In this document: positions 42,975 through 54,795 of the stretch, piece after piece
How positions within the stretch are numbered: the stretch's first letter is position 1
Layout of the letters: every line of letters starts with the position of its first letter
Source: Prorocentrum cordatum
Taxonomy: Eukaryota > Sar > Dinophyceae > Prorocentrales > Prorocentraceae
Direction: 5' to 3'
Assembly: GCA_963575745.1 (NCBI GenBank)
Contig: CAUYUJ010014590.1
Coordinates: 107,501-171,500 of the forward strand
Length of the DNA stretch: 64,000 nucleotides
Translations under genes and position numbers: made by a program
The notes under the pieces: generated by a model
Told to the model about the DNA's origin: nothing
Databases searched by the model: none
The model's input: only the letters and a program-made list of their open reading frames with translations

Positions 42975-45004
42975 CCATTGCTTTTTCACGGCGCCCGGCC
43001 CAGGGCCGTCGACTCCGTCCCTGGGGCCGCGGTGCTCCGTCGGTCGTGCCCTGAGGGACCTCTCGGAGGACTGGCGAGGCGGTCCACGATCCATCCCCGA
43101 GCTGGAGAGATCGGCTGCGTCTGGAGCGCGGCGCCGAGAGCGGTGAGACCACGGCCACCTGCCAGGAGGGCCTGCCGCCGCCCGCGAGGGCGGGGTCGAC
43201 GTGTCGAGTCTCCAGCAGCCTCCACGGCCGGGATCCGGTCGCCGAGGGCACCCGGGACGGGGCGGGCGTTCTCCGAGGGCGGCCCGTGCTCTCCGGGGCA
43301 CGGAGAGGGGGAGCACCCGGGCGCGTCAGACACGACGACGACGGGGCCGAAGGCTTGGGGAGGCGGATGGGCCTCCTGCCCCGGCACGTCGATTGGGGAA
43401 TCGGCCGTTTTCGGTTCGCGAGGGGGCGTCGCGGCCGTCATTTTTGCGGGTCCAGGTCCGTCGGTTTCGGTCCCAGGCCGTTTGCACGGGGGGGAGGTTT
43501 ACCAAAGGGAGGCTTGTCCACCGCCGACAAGAGTGCGCCTGGTGCTGCAGGGTCGACGTGCTGCATCTGGCGCTTTTTTTTTGGCGCTGTCGCCGTGGAC
43601 GGCCTTGGGAATCCGCCCAATGGCTGGGCGCGCGTTTTGGTGTCCAGTGGGGGTTCTCAGCCGCGGGGGCTGTGGACCACGGCATTCTCGTTTCGACAAA
43701 GACCTGTTGACCTCTTTCTCAGGGCATGCTTCTCATCCTGACCAGTTGTTGACTGCACCTGGGCAGGCACGAAATCGTCCCAGAGGCAGGCATTGCGCAA
43801 AATGTCCGCTTCGGGTTTTGTTCAAGCGCTTGGTTGAACGCAGACTTCGGGTAATCTACTCCCCGACAAGTCTTGGCTGCGCTCCGACTGGGGTTTTCTG
43901 ACACGAATCCAGACGCGGCGTCGAGGGCTCTCCAGGAGACCCGGAGAGAGCCGCAACGACATCCGGAAAATTCGAACCCTGATCTTCGGTTCTCGATCCG
44001 AACTGGTGGCCTTTTGCCCGTCGCGCTACCGTGCCTGGGATGTAGGTCAGCGGGATGAATCATAGATGCTTGTTGGGGTCTCTTGGGATGCCTCTCGGGG
44101 GCGTCATGCACATGGAGGCAAGTTTGAGGTCTCCAAGGAGCAAACACTCGAACATCGGTCGTCGAACCCATCTCCTCCCCGCTCCCCAGCATCCCGCCCC
44201 CCCTTTGCAGCCCTGGTCCTGGCAAGCGCCGGCGCCGGCGCCGGTGACGCCGCACGACCCAAGCGGTACGTTCACGCCGGTGGTGCGCAGGGAGCCGCCC
44301 AAGGACACCGCACGACGCTGTCATCGTCGCCGAGGAGGGGCAACGTTCAGGGGAGGTCGGCTCAGGTGTTTTTTTCGAGTCGAAGTTTTCTGACGTGTTC
44401 GCTGGCTTTCAGCCTGTTGATGCGTTCCAGCAGCTGCGCCTCGCCAGGGCGATCAGGGGTTGCCCAGATCGTCCTGAACGGCCGCCGTAGAGACGGGGTA
44501 TGACCTGAAAACCGATGGGCAATGTTAGGGGGGGATGGGCTCATCGGGGGGTGCATCGACTCCTCGTCGCCCATTGATCGCCGATGGGGGCCCGACAGTC
44601 CACCCTGTGCAGGAACGTGCGGTTTCATAATCGTGGGTCTATCGGCGATGTGTCGCCGATTCCAGGTTGGTGTTTCCTTCCATGTGCCACTTTCCCCGAC
44701 CGTTGCCTCTCAAGGGAGAGAAGATGGAGGAGCGAGGGTGTCCGTGATTCGATCCGTTCGGCTGCTTCGCAGTCGGCTGTTCACTTGTTCGGATCGGTTC
44801 GGTCGGTTGCTGCGCCGCTGCGCCCTCCTAGGGCTCCTTGCGGCCAGTCGGTTTCGGTCGGTCTCGGTTTCGCTGTCAGTTCGGTGGGTTTTCGGTCGAG
44901 TTGTCGCCGTGGGCGGTTTTGCGCAGGGAGAAAATGAAATCAGGATCGCGGATTATGAGGTCCGCGCGGGGTTCCCTGGGTCGGCGCTGGACCCACCCTG
45001 GCGG
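42975..45004. other. Intergenic, no supported gene
   Basis: Long frames on both strands are Arg/Pro/Gly-rich without domains. A family C-like word (ATCGCCGATGGGGG, ATCGGCGATGTGTCGCCGAT) occurs at 44560-44660. Confidence 0.4.
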
Positions 45005-45960
45005 CGCCTCTGCCGCCGTCGAGGCATTGCTGCCGCCGACGCCGCCGACGCCGCCGCTTACGAGGCCGACGACGCCGCCACCGACGCGGACGCCGCCGCC
45101 GTCAACGCCGCCGCTGACGGGGGCGGCGCCGACACCGCCGTCAACGACACCGACGGCGCCGACTCCGGTGAAGATGACGCGGGCGACGTCGCCGTCGCTG
45201 CCGTCGCTGCGGACGGCGCAGACGCCGCTGTCGCTGCCGACGAGGCGCTGACCGCGCCGTCGACGCCACCGCTGCCGCGGACACGAATGCCGCCGACCCT
45301 CACTGACAAGGCGCTGACGTCGCCGCCGACGCCGCCGTCGACGCCGCCGACGACCCTAACGCCGCCGACGAGGCCGCCGACGAAGCCGCCGTCGACGCGG
45401 TCGCCGACGCAGCCGCCGACGCCGACCTCGGCGTCAACGCTGCCGCTGACTTCGCGGACGCCTGTCAACGCCGCCGTCGCCGACGGCGCAGACGCCGCCA
45501 ACGGCGCCGACGCTGCCGCCGACGAGGCGCCGACGCTGACGTTGACGCCACCGCCGACGGCGGCAGCGACGCCGACGCCTATGCCGCCGCCGCGCCCGAT
45601 GCGGACGCCGACGACCACGCCGCTGACGCCTCCCGCACGGCGCCCGAGGGCATCCCGAGCGACGTCTCGGCAGCGGACGCTCGCGGCACCAGCGGCCGCG
45701 ATGGCACGCTCCACCCCAGCGGCGGCGCCGCGCAGGAGCGCCGCGGCCGCCATATGGGAGCGGCGTCGGCGGCGCCTTCGTCGTCAGCGCTGCCGTCAGC
45801 GGCGTCAGCGGCGGCGTTTGCGTCGTCGGCGTTCGGCGTCGACGTCGTCGGCGTTACGGTTCGGCGTCGGCGTCGGCGTCGACACCGTCTTCAGCGTCGG
45901 CGGCGGCAGCGTCAGCGGCGGCGGAGTCGGCGGCGGCGTTGTCGGCGCCGCCGCGTCCGC
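45005..45960. repeat. CGCCGA/CGGCGT low-complexity tract
   Basis: About 950 bp of GCCGACGCCGCCGACG-type hexamers, polarity switching from CGCCGA to CGGCGT near 45760. Long Ala/Asp, Pro/Thr, Val/Gly frames cover it on both strands, so none can be taken as a gene. Confidence 0.85.
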
Positions 45961-46319
45961 CAGGCCAGAGTCGCCGCTGCGGAGGGCGGGCGAAACCGTC
46001 CCAGGGCCCAACGGCCCAACGAGGCCCTGGAGTTTTGATTCAAGGGGCTCTCAGCGGGCGCAGGACTTGCCGCAGAAGTGTGTGTGTGTGTGTGCATGTA
46101 CGTGATGTATTTACTGCGCGTTCCGTTAGCCGCCGAGGCCTCAATCTGGAAGTCTTCGACACGCATAGCGCCAGGTGGGGGAAACAAAAACACAGACTTG
46201 CGCCATGAAGATTGGCGAGCTCTTTTATTCCCCATATCCTAAGATGGGGTTCTTGTTATTACTTGGACGCCTCCTACTCCCTCTCCTCCTTCCTCCTCCT
46301 CTTTCCTCCTCCCCTCCTG

Positions 46320-46625
46320 TCGGACTTACTCATACTCAGACTTGCTCATACTCAGACTTACTCATACTCAGACCTACTCATACTCAGACTTACTCACACT
46401 CAGACATACCAATACACAGACTTACTCATACACAGACTTACTCACACCCAGACGTACTCATACACAGACTCACTCATACCCAGACTTACTCATACACAGT
46501 ATCAGTCATACTCAGACTTACTCATACCCAGACGTACACATACACAGACTTTCTCATACACAGACCTACTCATACCCAGACTTACTCATACACAGACTTA
46601 CTCATACACAGACTTACTCATACTC
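46320..46625 (+). repeat. 16-bp minisatellite (ACAGACTTACTCATAC)
   Basis: About 19 copies of ACAGACTTACTCATAC, with TCAGACTTACTCATAC as the common variant. It is AT-rich and sharply bounded, directly abutting the 152-bp array. Confidence 0.95.
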
Positions 46626-47525
46626 AGCACCCCTAAGGGGAGCCGCCAGGGGTGGTTGCACGGGCTCGTTCGCGGCCATTTTGTGGGGATGTCTCAGGCG
46701 GTTTGCTTGTTTCTGGGCCCAACATCCTTCGCTTGGAGAGCAGATTGTGAGGATGTCTCAGGCGGGGCGCTGGTTTCAGCACCCCTAAGGGGAGCCGCCA
46801 GGGGTGGTTGCACGGGCTCGTTCGCGGCCATTTTGTGGGGATGTCTCAGGCGGTTTGCTTGTTTCTGGCCCAACATCCTTCGCTTGGGAGCAGATTTGAG
46901 GATGTCTCGGCGGGCGCTGGTTTCAGCACCCCTAAGGGGAGCCGCCAGGGGTGGTTGCACGGGCTCGTTCGCGGCCATTTTGTGGGGATGTCTCAGGCGG
47001 TTTGCTTGTTTCTGGCCCAACATCCTTCGCTTGGAGAGCAGATTGTGAGGATGTCTCAGGCGGGGCGCTGGTTTCAGCACCCCTAAGGGGAGCCGCCAGG
47101 GGTGGTTGCACGGGCTCGTTCGCGGCCATTTTGTGGGGATGTCTCAGGCGGTTTGCTTGTTTCTGGGCTCAACATCCTTCGCTTGGAGAGCAGATTGTGA
47201 GGATGTCTCAGGCGGGGCGCTGGTTTCAGCACCCCTAAGGGGAGCCGCCAGGGGTGGTTGCACGGGCTGTTCGCGGCCATTTTGTGGGGATGTCTCAGGC
47301 GGTTTGCTTGTTTCTGGGCCAACATCCTTCGGTGGGGATGTCTCAGGCGGTTTGCCTGTTTCGGGCTCAACATCCTTCGCTTGGAGAGCAGATTGTGAGG
47401 ATGTCTCAGGCGGGGCGCTGGTTTCAGCACCCCTAAGGGGAGCCGCCAGGGGTGGTTGCACGGGCACGTTCGCGGCCATATTGTGGGGATGTCTCAGGCG
47501 GTTCGCTTGTTTCTGGGCTCAACAG
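46626..47525 (+). repeat. ~152-bp satellite, about six copies
   Basis: Unit starts AGCACCCCTAAGGGGAGCCG and contains CGGGCTCGTTCGCGGCCATT, TGTGGGGATGTCTCAGGCGG, GGCCCAACATCCTTCGCTTG and AGATTGTGAGGATGTCTCAG. Copies start near 46625, 46777, 46925, 47077, 47229 and 47426. The fifth has an internal partial duplication (47315-47370). Each unit carries GGATGTCTCAGGCGG twice and a CCCCTAAGGGG palindrome. Confidence 0.95.
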
Positions 47526-47534
47526 GGAGGGAAA

Positions 47535-47700
47535 TGACAGGAACGAGGATGAGGAGGAGGAACAGGAGGAGGAGGAGGAGGAGGCGGGGGATCGTGAGGA
47601 AGGGCATGGGGGTGCGGAGGGGGAGGGGGAGCAGGAGGATGAGGAGGAGGAGCAGGAGCAGGAGAAGGGAGGGGGCGGAGGAACAGGAGGAGGAGGAGGA
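47535..47700. repeat. GGA/GAG-rich tract
   Basis: Imperfect GGA triplets directly after the 152-bp array. Confidence 0.85.
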
Positions 47701-48167
47701 GGAGCCCTGTCGCCCACGTGGACGCGCTATTGTAGTCGACCGCTCATGAACAGACGCTCACCACGGCATGACATAAAACATGAGATGCACATATGGGGAG
47801 CTCCACGCAGTGAGTAATTTAATATCATCTTACTTCGTGAAGCTATCACGCGTGCTCACATACTATATGTATCCCGTGTTTAGCGTGGGCAGGACATCTG
47901 GCTCAAGTAGCCATGCACGGAGAAGGGTTAAGGCCATGGTGCTAGCGGCCGAAGCGGAGATCGCGCACTCCGATTCCGACGAGGCGCCGCCGTGCAGGCA
48001 TCGGGGTCGGGCCCCCCCATGCGGCGCGTGGCTCGCAGGACGTGCCGATCGCCGTGAAAGCGGTGCAGGGGTCTCCCAGGTCGCGAAGGGGGGCAGACCA
48101 AGCATTTGCAGTCTGCACGGAGCGCGCTTGGGCGTTGTTCCGCCGAGCGTGCATCGGGAGGCGTTGG

Positions 48168-48805
48168 CGAGCTTGCTCGGCTCCGCGGCGCAGACTCGCG
48201 CTCCCCCCCCCGCCTGGCCTGGGCCCGCGCCTGTCGACGGCCGTGCCCTTCGTAAACGCGGGCCCAGCCTCGACGCGACTTCTCGCGGGCGTTCCGGGCA
48301 GCTTTTGGGCCCGGGGAGAAGTCGCGACTGTGCGTTCGGCTTTTGTCATGCGATCCTTCTTGCTCATATGATGCTTCGGGACGGATAACATTGGCAGAGG
48401 CGAATCCCCCCTTCTGCGCGCCCGCGAACGCGTCCGCGGCGCAGGTAATCACAATTTGGGATTCGTCTGGCCGTTCCGCTTCGGGGGGTTGCATTTCCCC
48501 GCCCGCCCGACCCTGCTGCGCGCGCGGCGGCGTCGCGGTGGTTCCTGGTTGTGAAGAGGATGGGCTGGCCCAGTGCTCGGCGAGGTGGGAGGCGTCAGCG
48601 GGTTTGCTCGGCTCTGTGGCGCCGACTCGCGCTCCCCCCGCCGCCTTGCCTGGGCCCGCGCTTGTCAACGGTCGTGCCCAGCGCAAGCGCGGGTCCAGCC
48701 TCGACACGACTTCTCGCGGGCGCCCCGGGCAGCTCTTGGGCCCGTGGAGAAGTCGCGACGGTGCGTTCGGCCCTTGTCATGCTATCCTCCTTGCTTCAGG
48801 CTCCC
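48168..48805 (+). repeat. ~205-bp direct duplication spaced 434 bp
   Basis: TTGCTCGGCTC...GACTCGCGCTCCCCC...CTCGACGCGACTTCTCGCGG...GTGCGTTCGGC...CTTGTCATGC occurs at 48168-48375 and again at 48602-48804, ~88% identical. The downstream copy is followed by AAGGACGTCTCAGACGAGAC and a GGA tract, as in the composite repeat. Confidence 0.85.
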
Positions 48806-48859
48806 AAGTGCCAAGGACGTCTCAGACGAGACGGCGGGCCCGCCTTTCCGATTGAGAAG

Positions 48860-49045
48860 AGGAGTGGAGGAGGAGGACGAAAGGGGGGGGGGGGGGGGGG
48901 GGGGGGAGGGGGAGGGGGAGGGAGGGGGAGGAGGAGGGGGGAGGAGGAGGAGGAGGAGGAGGGAGGAGAGGAGGAGGAGGAGGAGGAGGAGGAGGAGGAG
49001 GAGGAGGGAGGAGGAGGAGGAGGAGGAGGAGGAGGAGGAGGAGGT
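48860..49045. repeat. G-run and (GGA)n tract
   Basis: About 23 G (48884-48906), GGGGGA words, then GGA triplets. Likely unstable and hard to assemble. Confidence 0.95.
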
Positions 49046-49357
49046 CGGGAGAGGAGGGGGTGGCGAGGAAGGAAAGACCGCGGCGCGCGGCGCCCCGCAG
49101 AGGACCCGTGGTCCAGCGGCCACCCGACGGAGGCCCCATCGGCGTCGCCGACGCCTGCTGGCTCTTCGGCGCAGCCTGGAGGACGCTGCCGCGCGGGTCT
49201 CCCCAGTCGTCCGACGCTCCGTGGACCCAGATTTCCGACGATCCGATTTTGTTCGGTCCCAGGGTGTTCCTGGGATTTCGGCGTCAAGGGCCTTTTTGTC
49301 GGGCCTTGGGGTCACTTCGCGCGGATGCGGGTAACCTTCACGGCCGCGGTCTGGACC

Positions 49358-49665
49358 TCATGATGCTGATGATGGTGATGATGTTGGTGATGATGGTGAT
49401 GTTGCTGATGATGCTGTTGATGATGATGCTGCTGATGACGGATGCGGGTAAACTTCATGATGGTGATGATGCTGAGGATGCTGACGACGATGACGATTTT
49501 GATGGTGATGATGTTGTTGATGATGGTTGTGATGACAATGATGATGATGATGGTGATGAGGATGATGAGGATGGTGATGGTGATGGTGACGATGACGATG
49601 ACGATGACGATGATGCTGCTGCTGATGGTGATTCCGATGAGGAGGAGGCGGAGGATGATGATGAA
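49358..49665. repeat. (GAT)n/(ATG)n tract with a duplicated word
   Basis: Imperfect GATGAT with interruptions. GCGGGTAACCTTCA (49328) and GCGGGTAAACTTCA (49445) show an internal duplication of ~118 bp. The Met/Asp-rich frames are artefacts. Confidence 0.9.
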
Positions 49666-49774
49666 ACAAATATGCAGAAAACCGGGGATGGAAAGGTATG
49701 ATGAGAACGAAGCGGAGCTAGGTGGGGGGCTCGGACGAGCCATTGCGGTTGAGCCCCGACCTCTCCCCCTTCGG

Positions 49775-50345
49775 GAGTCTCCAGGAAGCCCCAGGAGGCC
49801 CCAGGAAACCCCAGGAGGATCCAGGAAGGGTGTACCTGCAGCCCATGCGTCCAGGAATCCAGAGCCATCTCGGTGCATCCAGGGCGGCGGTGTTGTGCGC
49901 ACGCGTGTTTTTGTTTTGAAGAAAAAGCGATTGACGTCTGCGTATGCCATGTTCTGCAGCGCCCGGCGCCGGGGAGCCGTGGGCGGGAGCAGCGGGCCCG
50001 GGAGATTCGGGAGCCCCACCAGGAGGCTCCAGGACGTCCCAGCAGGCCGTGGGAGGTCCCAGTCCCAGGGAGGGTCCGATGGGCCCCTGGAGATCCCAGG
50101 AGGCCCTGGGAGGTTGCGGGAGGCTCTGGGGGGCCTTGGGTCCTGGAGATGCCAGAAGGCCCCAGCACGTCCCGGGAGGCCCAGGGAGGCCCCGGGAGGC
50201 CCCAGGAGGCATCGGGAGGCCCCAGGAAGCACCGTGAGGCGCAAGGCCCCCAGGAAGCCCCAATAGGCCCTCCCAGGAGGCCCCAGGAACTCCCAGGAAG
50301 CCCCCGGAGGCCCCCCCAGGAGGCCCCAGGAGCTCCCAGGCACAC
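49775..50345 (+). repeat. CCAGGAGGCCC word tract
   Basis: Irregular tandem of CCCCAGGAGGCCCCAGGAA-type words over ~570 bp, similar in style to the GGCCTCTTGGGG repeat but with CAGG in place of CAAG. Less regular in the middle (49870-49990). Confidence 0.75.
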
Positions 50346-50487
50346 TCGAGATGATGTCCCGTCCTGGTCGATCGCACTGGAGGAGGGGAGGATGGAGGAC
50401 GAGGATTCGGTTGGAGGGGCGGATGGAGGGAGGGAGGAGGGACTGCTGGAGGGACGGGGAGGCAGGAGGGACGGCTGGAGGGACGGA

Positions 50488-50561
50488 GAGTTTGAGGAGG
50501 GAGCAGGGAGGGAGGATGATTGAGGAGTTTGAGGAGGGAGCAGGGAGGGAGGATGATTGAG
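50488..50561 (+). repeat. 37-bp tandem duplication
   Basis: GAGTTTGAGGAGGGAGCAGG plus GAGGGAGGATGATTGAG, two identical copies. Confidence 0.9.
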
Positions 50562-50730
50562 AAGGAAGTGCCCTGGGCCACTCTCCTGGCTGCGGAGCGC
50601 ACGCGCACGGAGAGGAGCGGACGCCGCGGTGGTCGGCTCCGGTGCCAGCCAGGCACGGCCCTGCCGGTCGCCCGGCCGCCGAGTCGCCCGGGCGTTCCGC
50701 TCTCGACTATTGCGGCGGGTCTGCGTTATG

Positions 50731-50923
50731 TCGGCCGTGTCCCCCTACACCCTACAGGGGGATGTTCGAGGAAAAATCAAACATTCCCCAAACATACATC
50801 CAACATGGCAACAAAAATACTCAAAAAATAGTCCCCAGACTATTTTTTGATTTTCCGGGGGTTATTTTTTTGGTGTACTTTTAATTTTTCGTTGAAAATC
50901 CCCCTGTAGGGGGACACGCCCGA
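50731..50923. mobile_element. Foldback element family D, copy 2
   Basis: Left TCGGCCGTGTCCCCCTACA...CAGGGGGATGTTCGAGGAA, right TTTTTCGTTGAAAATCCCCC, TGTAGGGGGACACGCCCGA. The interior is AT-rich, with CAAAAAATAGTCCCCAGACT and ATTTTTTGATTTTCCGGG. A 7-bp CCCTACA duplication is present in the left end. It shares ends and interior words with 26380-26545. Confidence 0.7.
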
Positions 50924-51361
50924 CTTAAGGTCTGCGTCGTGGCGTGAGGTCGGGGCCGGCGTTGACCTGAGTTTGACGACTTGCCAAACCATCCTGACCC
51001 GACCCGAAGGTCCCAGACCCTCCCGAATTCTTGACTGGGCGGTTGACGGGTTCCACGCTGTGCATTCTCGGTGTATCCAGAGCGGCCTCCCGATGGAACT
51101 TGCTCGCCCAAAGGCGACTTCGTGTTGGATTGGGTTGGCTTGGCGGGTAGTCAGAGACTTTTCGTCCCTCAGAGGAGGAAGCGGTTCCGATACCGCTACC
51201 CTCCCCTCGTGTTCGCCTCTTTGGGCCCCCTGGGAAGCCCTCGTCGCCACGGCTGCATCCTCTTCGAGATGTTGGTCAGACGACGCTCCACGAGAGAGGT
51301 CCGGGGAGAAGCGGTATCAGTACCTTTCTGTTCCCCCAGGTTTCTCAGGCCGACCGAAAGG

Positions 51362-51931
51362 GTGTGTGTGTGTGTGTGTGTGTGTGCAGAACGTCGAGGT
51401 TGCACCTGCTGCAGCCGGCGGGAGCGTGTCACCTCGTCTCGGGCCGACCGAAAGGGCGGCAATAGGGAAAGGGGGGGTTACGAAATCTGCTGCGTGCAGC
51501 TGGTTTTGGCCCCGCCGCGGGCCCGTTCCTCGATACATGGGCGGAGGCGCCGGGAAAATCGGCTACGTGAGCTGATTCTCACCCCCCCCCTTTGCTATCC
51601 CCCATTTCGCCCCTCCGGGCCCCGCCGCCGGGCCCATTCCTCGACACATGGGCGCCTCTGGCGCCGGGAGGCGCTGGGAAAATCAGCTACGAGAGCTGAT
51701 TCTCTTGCTATCCCCCCCTTTTGCCCGGCCCGACCTATGCTGGCGTCCGTGCTGCGCCTTCATCGTGACCTGCGGCATTCGACGGCCACTGTGCCCGTCG
51801 GCCTTGCCCTTCCTTCGTATTGCACTGCATGCGCTTCGGCCCCTTCTGCGTGCATCCGCTTCTATGGTTGTTCGGCATGGGGCTGCCCCCTGTCCAGTCA
51901 CCATTTGCTCCATGTGGAGGTCCTAGACGCT
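51362..51931 (+). repeat. ~550-bp segmental duplication, copy 1 (with (TG)n at its start)
   Basis: From the TG run through GCAGAACGTCGAGGTTGCAC to CATGTGGAGGTCCTAGACGC, this matches 54330-54795 at high identity. It contains an extra ~120-bp internal duplication (51480-51590 versus 51610-51715, both with CCATTCCTCGA/TACATGGGCG and AAAATC-GCTACG-GAGCTGATTCTC) that the other copy lacks. A 73-codon frame is shared on each strand but has no recognisable domain. Confidence 0.9.
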
Positions 51932-52832
51932 ATCCCCCCCTTTTGCCCGGCCCGAGTTTCAGGCTGGTTGGTCCGGGGAGCCCCCGAGGAGCAAGACTGC
52001 GGGCATACGGCGCCACGGCCCGACGGAGCGACGCTGGCCGCGCCTGGCTTCGCCTCCCAGCGGGCCAACTGACACTTCCTGCATTCGGTGCGATCGAACT
52101 GGGGGCGGGCAGAACCGAGACGAAGACGAGCCGCAGTCTTTGCTAATTTTGAACAGGATTCGCTATCGTCGTCGCTGAGGGCGTGGGGCAGAAAGAGTCG
52201 CCTGCCCAACAGTGGCCGCTGCCGATTTCGGATAACCTTTACTGTCGTGCATCCAGGCCTCGGAAGAAATTTGCGAACACTCGTGCCGCATTCATCTGTC
52301 AATGCCCCCAATGGTCAATGTTGGTGGTGGGTTGAACGAGCTAACGGAGTCTTCCCCGCGCGTTCCAACTTCGAGTTAGGGGGAACGGGGGAATGTCCAC
52401 GAATTGGTTCCTTCGCTGTTGTCCCATGTAACGACGTCGGCGCCGGTTTGTAAGACCGTGTGGACCGCTCAACCTTGAGCGGTCGCGGCTCTCTGCTAGG
52501 GCGGTCCGCTGGATGCCAGCCGTTTCTGGGCCCCTGGGATCGTTCAGCTTCGAGCGCCCGCGCGGGGGATCGTTGCTGCGTCGACGCGGCACGAACCGAC
52601 CGTGCACCTAAGGGAGCGACTCTTCGCCGGGTGGTCCCGTCGACCGACCCCCCCTGAGCTTCCAGGGGGAAGCACGACTAAGTCTAGCGCCAGGTCTTCT
52701 GAATGTTCAGGCGATCGCAAACAGGGATTAAGTGGGCGTGGATTAGCGACGGGTCCCGTTTCCATTGGAAATCGCGGATTTCCGTCGCCGAGCCAGGCGG
52801 CACAGACCGCATTTGGGGAAGGGCACCCCCCC
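51932..52832. other. Intergenic, no supported gene
   Basis: The frame at 52088-52453 (121 codons) shows no domain. A small hairpin CCGCTCAACCTTGAGCGG lies at 52465-52482. Confidence 0.4.
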
Positions 52833-52874
52833 CGATCCATGGATTTGGCGAGCGCGCGCCAAATCCATGGATCG
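52833..52874. repeat. Perfect 18-bp inverted repeat
   Basis: CGATCCATGGATTTGGCG faces its exact reverse complement across a 6-nt loop (AGCGCG); each arm itself contains the palindrome ATCCATGGAT. GATCCATG occurs again at 52877. Confidence 0.95.
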
Positions 52875-54329
52875 TTGATCCATGTTTGCGCGCCCCCGAA
52901 ATGTGTGTTCCAGTCGAGCCTGGGTAAGCAGTCTGGATCGGTCTATACATCTCGAGGGCTCTTTCTAAGCACTCTGTAAGGCCAGGGGAGGCTCAGGGTG
53001 GCGAACTGCCCCTGCCCTCGTCTTCCTGGCCCTGGCCGTCGAGGCCCCATCGATGGCCCGCCGAAAGGGGCCCTATGGACGCTCAGAGTGGCGAGACTGG
53101 CCTCCCCGATTTTCTTAGGGGGAAGAGGAGGAGGAGGAGGAGGAGGAGGAGGAGGAGGAGGAGGAGCTGATGCACATTCTTTTTTGTTTCCTGTGAGCCG
53201 CGGGGGGTCAGGGATGCAGGCCTCCTCGCAGACGTCGCCGCAGAGGGCGTCCCGCAGGCCCACTGATCCGCCACAAGAGCAGGGGCAGGTTCGATCCGAA
53301 GCACGGTCCGACTCGAACCGAACATCTGTCTCGAATCTACAAACGTATGTACAAAGACGCACCCCAGTGGACTGCGCTCCTGGGCCTGAGGAGAGGGTTG
53401 CGGTGCACGCATCGTCGCTAAAAGCAATTGTATTCATGCACCGCGCACCTTCCCTGGTTGTCTGTGTATGGATTTGCGTGGCGTGCCTTGCGTGGGTGCA
53501 GAGGCCTAGGCTGTCCAAAGCGCCAAACACCGAGCATAAAGCAACTGCATAAGGCAAACACATGCAAACGCTCAGAGGTTCACGCGGATATCTTGAGTCG
53601 TCGTCGTCGTTGGCCCCCCTTGGCGGCGCCTCTTGCGCCGCCCCCGGCGCGCTTTGCGTGCCAAGAGAATTCGCTTGCACCTCCAAGAATGTTGGTGCCG
53701 CTTCTTGTCATTAAGACAAATCCCTTCCAGATATTGGACCCTCTGTTTTTGTTGATGCGCTGCCCCCCAGACTGTGCCAGACCTCTCGACACTTTCACCC
53801 CAGATTCTGTTCTGACGCTCCCTGAGTCCGCCTCGATTTTTTCCGGCGAGGCTCCGGTTGCCGGGCGCTGCACCTCGAGTCTGGGTGGGGTGGCGCTCAC
53901 ACATCGAGTCTAGCGCACACATGGAGGATCATCGAGTATGGGGCGCTAAGCACCAGGCTGCGCGCCCAGGGAGAGTGCAGAGTGGGCGCAGGCCTTACGG
54001 CTTCCAGCCTTCTGACATAGCTTTCTGAAAGGATTGTCCGAAGGCGTGGGGCCTCTTGGAAGCCCAGCCGCCTTTTGAAAAGGCCTGTCCGCTTTCACGT
54101 CCCCCCACGGCGCGCTGTCGGCTAACGCATCGAGTCTGTGCCCCGCCCGGCACGCCCCCGTAGGTGTCGACCACGAATTGGCAGGCCGAGGACGAGGGGT
54201 CCTCGGAGGCTACGGCGCTGGCGGCAACCCTCTCCACGTTCCCGGCCGCACGGGCGCGCGCGCCCGCGTGGGCAGCTTGCTGGGGCAGGGTTTGCGCCGC
54301 GTCGGTACGGTTTGTGCCTTTGTTGTTTG
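52875..54329. other. Intergenic, no supported gene
   Basis: A (GGA)n microsatellite at 53112-53165. Otherwise no recognised structure. Confidence 0.4.
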
Positions 54330-54795
54330 TGTGTGTGTGTGTGTGTGTGCAGAACGTCGAGGTTGCACCTGCTGCAGCCGGCGGGGAGCGTGTCACCTCG
54401 TCTCGGGCCGGACGAAAGGGGGGGATTGGGAAAGGAGGGGTTACGAAATCTGCTGCATGCAGCTGGTTTCGGCCCCACCGCCGGGCCCACTCCTCGACAC
54501 ATGGGCGCCTCTGGCGCCGGGAGGCGCTGGGAAAATCAGCTACGTGAGCTGATTCTCAACCCCCCCCTTTGCTATCCCCCCATTTCGCCCGTCCCGACCT
54601 ATGCTGGCGTCCGTGCTGCGCCTTCATCGTGACCTGCGGCATTCGACGGCCACTGTGCCCGTCGGCCTTGCCCTTCCTTCGTATTGCACTGCATGCGCTT
54701 CGGCCCCTTCTGCGTGCATCCGCTTCTATGGTTGTTCGGCATGGGGCTGCCCCCTGTCCAGTCACCATCTGCTCCATGTGGAGGTCCTAGACGCT
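54330..54795 (+). repeat. ~450-bp segmental duplication, copy 2
   Basis: Counterpart of 51362-51931, also beginning with a TG run and ending GTGGAGGTCCTAGACGC. It has a single copy of the block that is doubled in the other copy, so it represents the simpler state. Confidence 0.9.

Noticed and set aside
44522-46105. 527-codon open frame on the plus strand
   Set aside because: Most of it overlies the CGCCGA low-complexity tract, opposing and shifted frames are equally open, and the product is Ala/Asp then Pro/Thr then Arg-rich without any domain.
46670-46700. GGCCATTTTGTGG in the 152-bp satellite as a spliced-leader relict
   Set aside because: Only the middle CCATTTTG matches; the diagnostic CCGTAG and GGCTCAAG ends are absent.
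46626-47525. CRISPR array
   Set aside because: Units are contiguous 148-152-bp satellite copies without variable spacers, in a eukaryotic setting.
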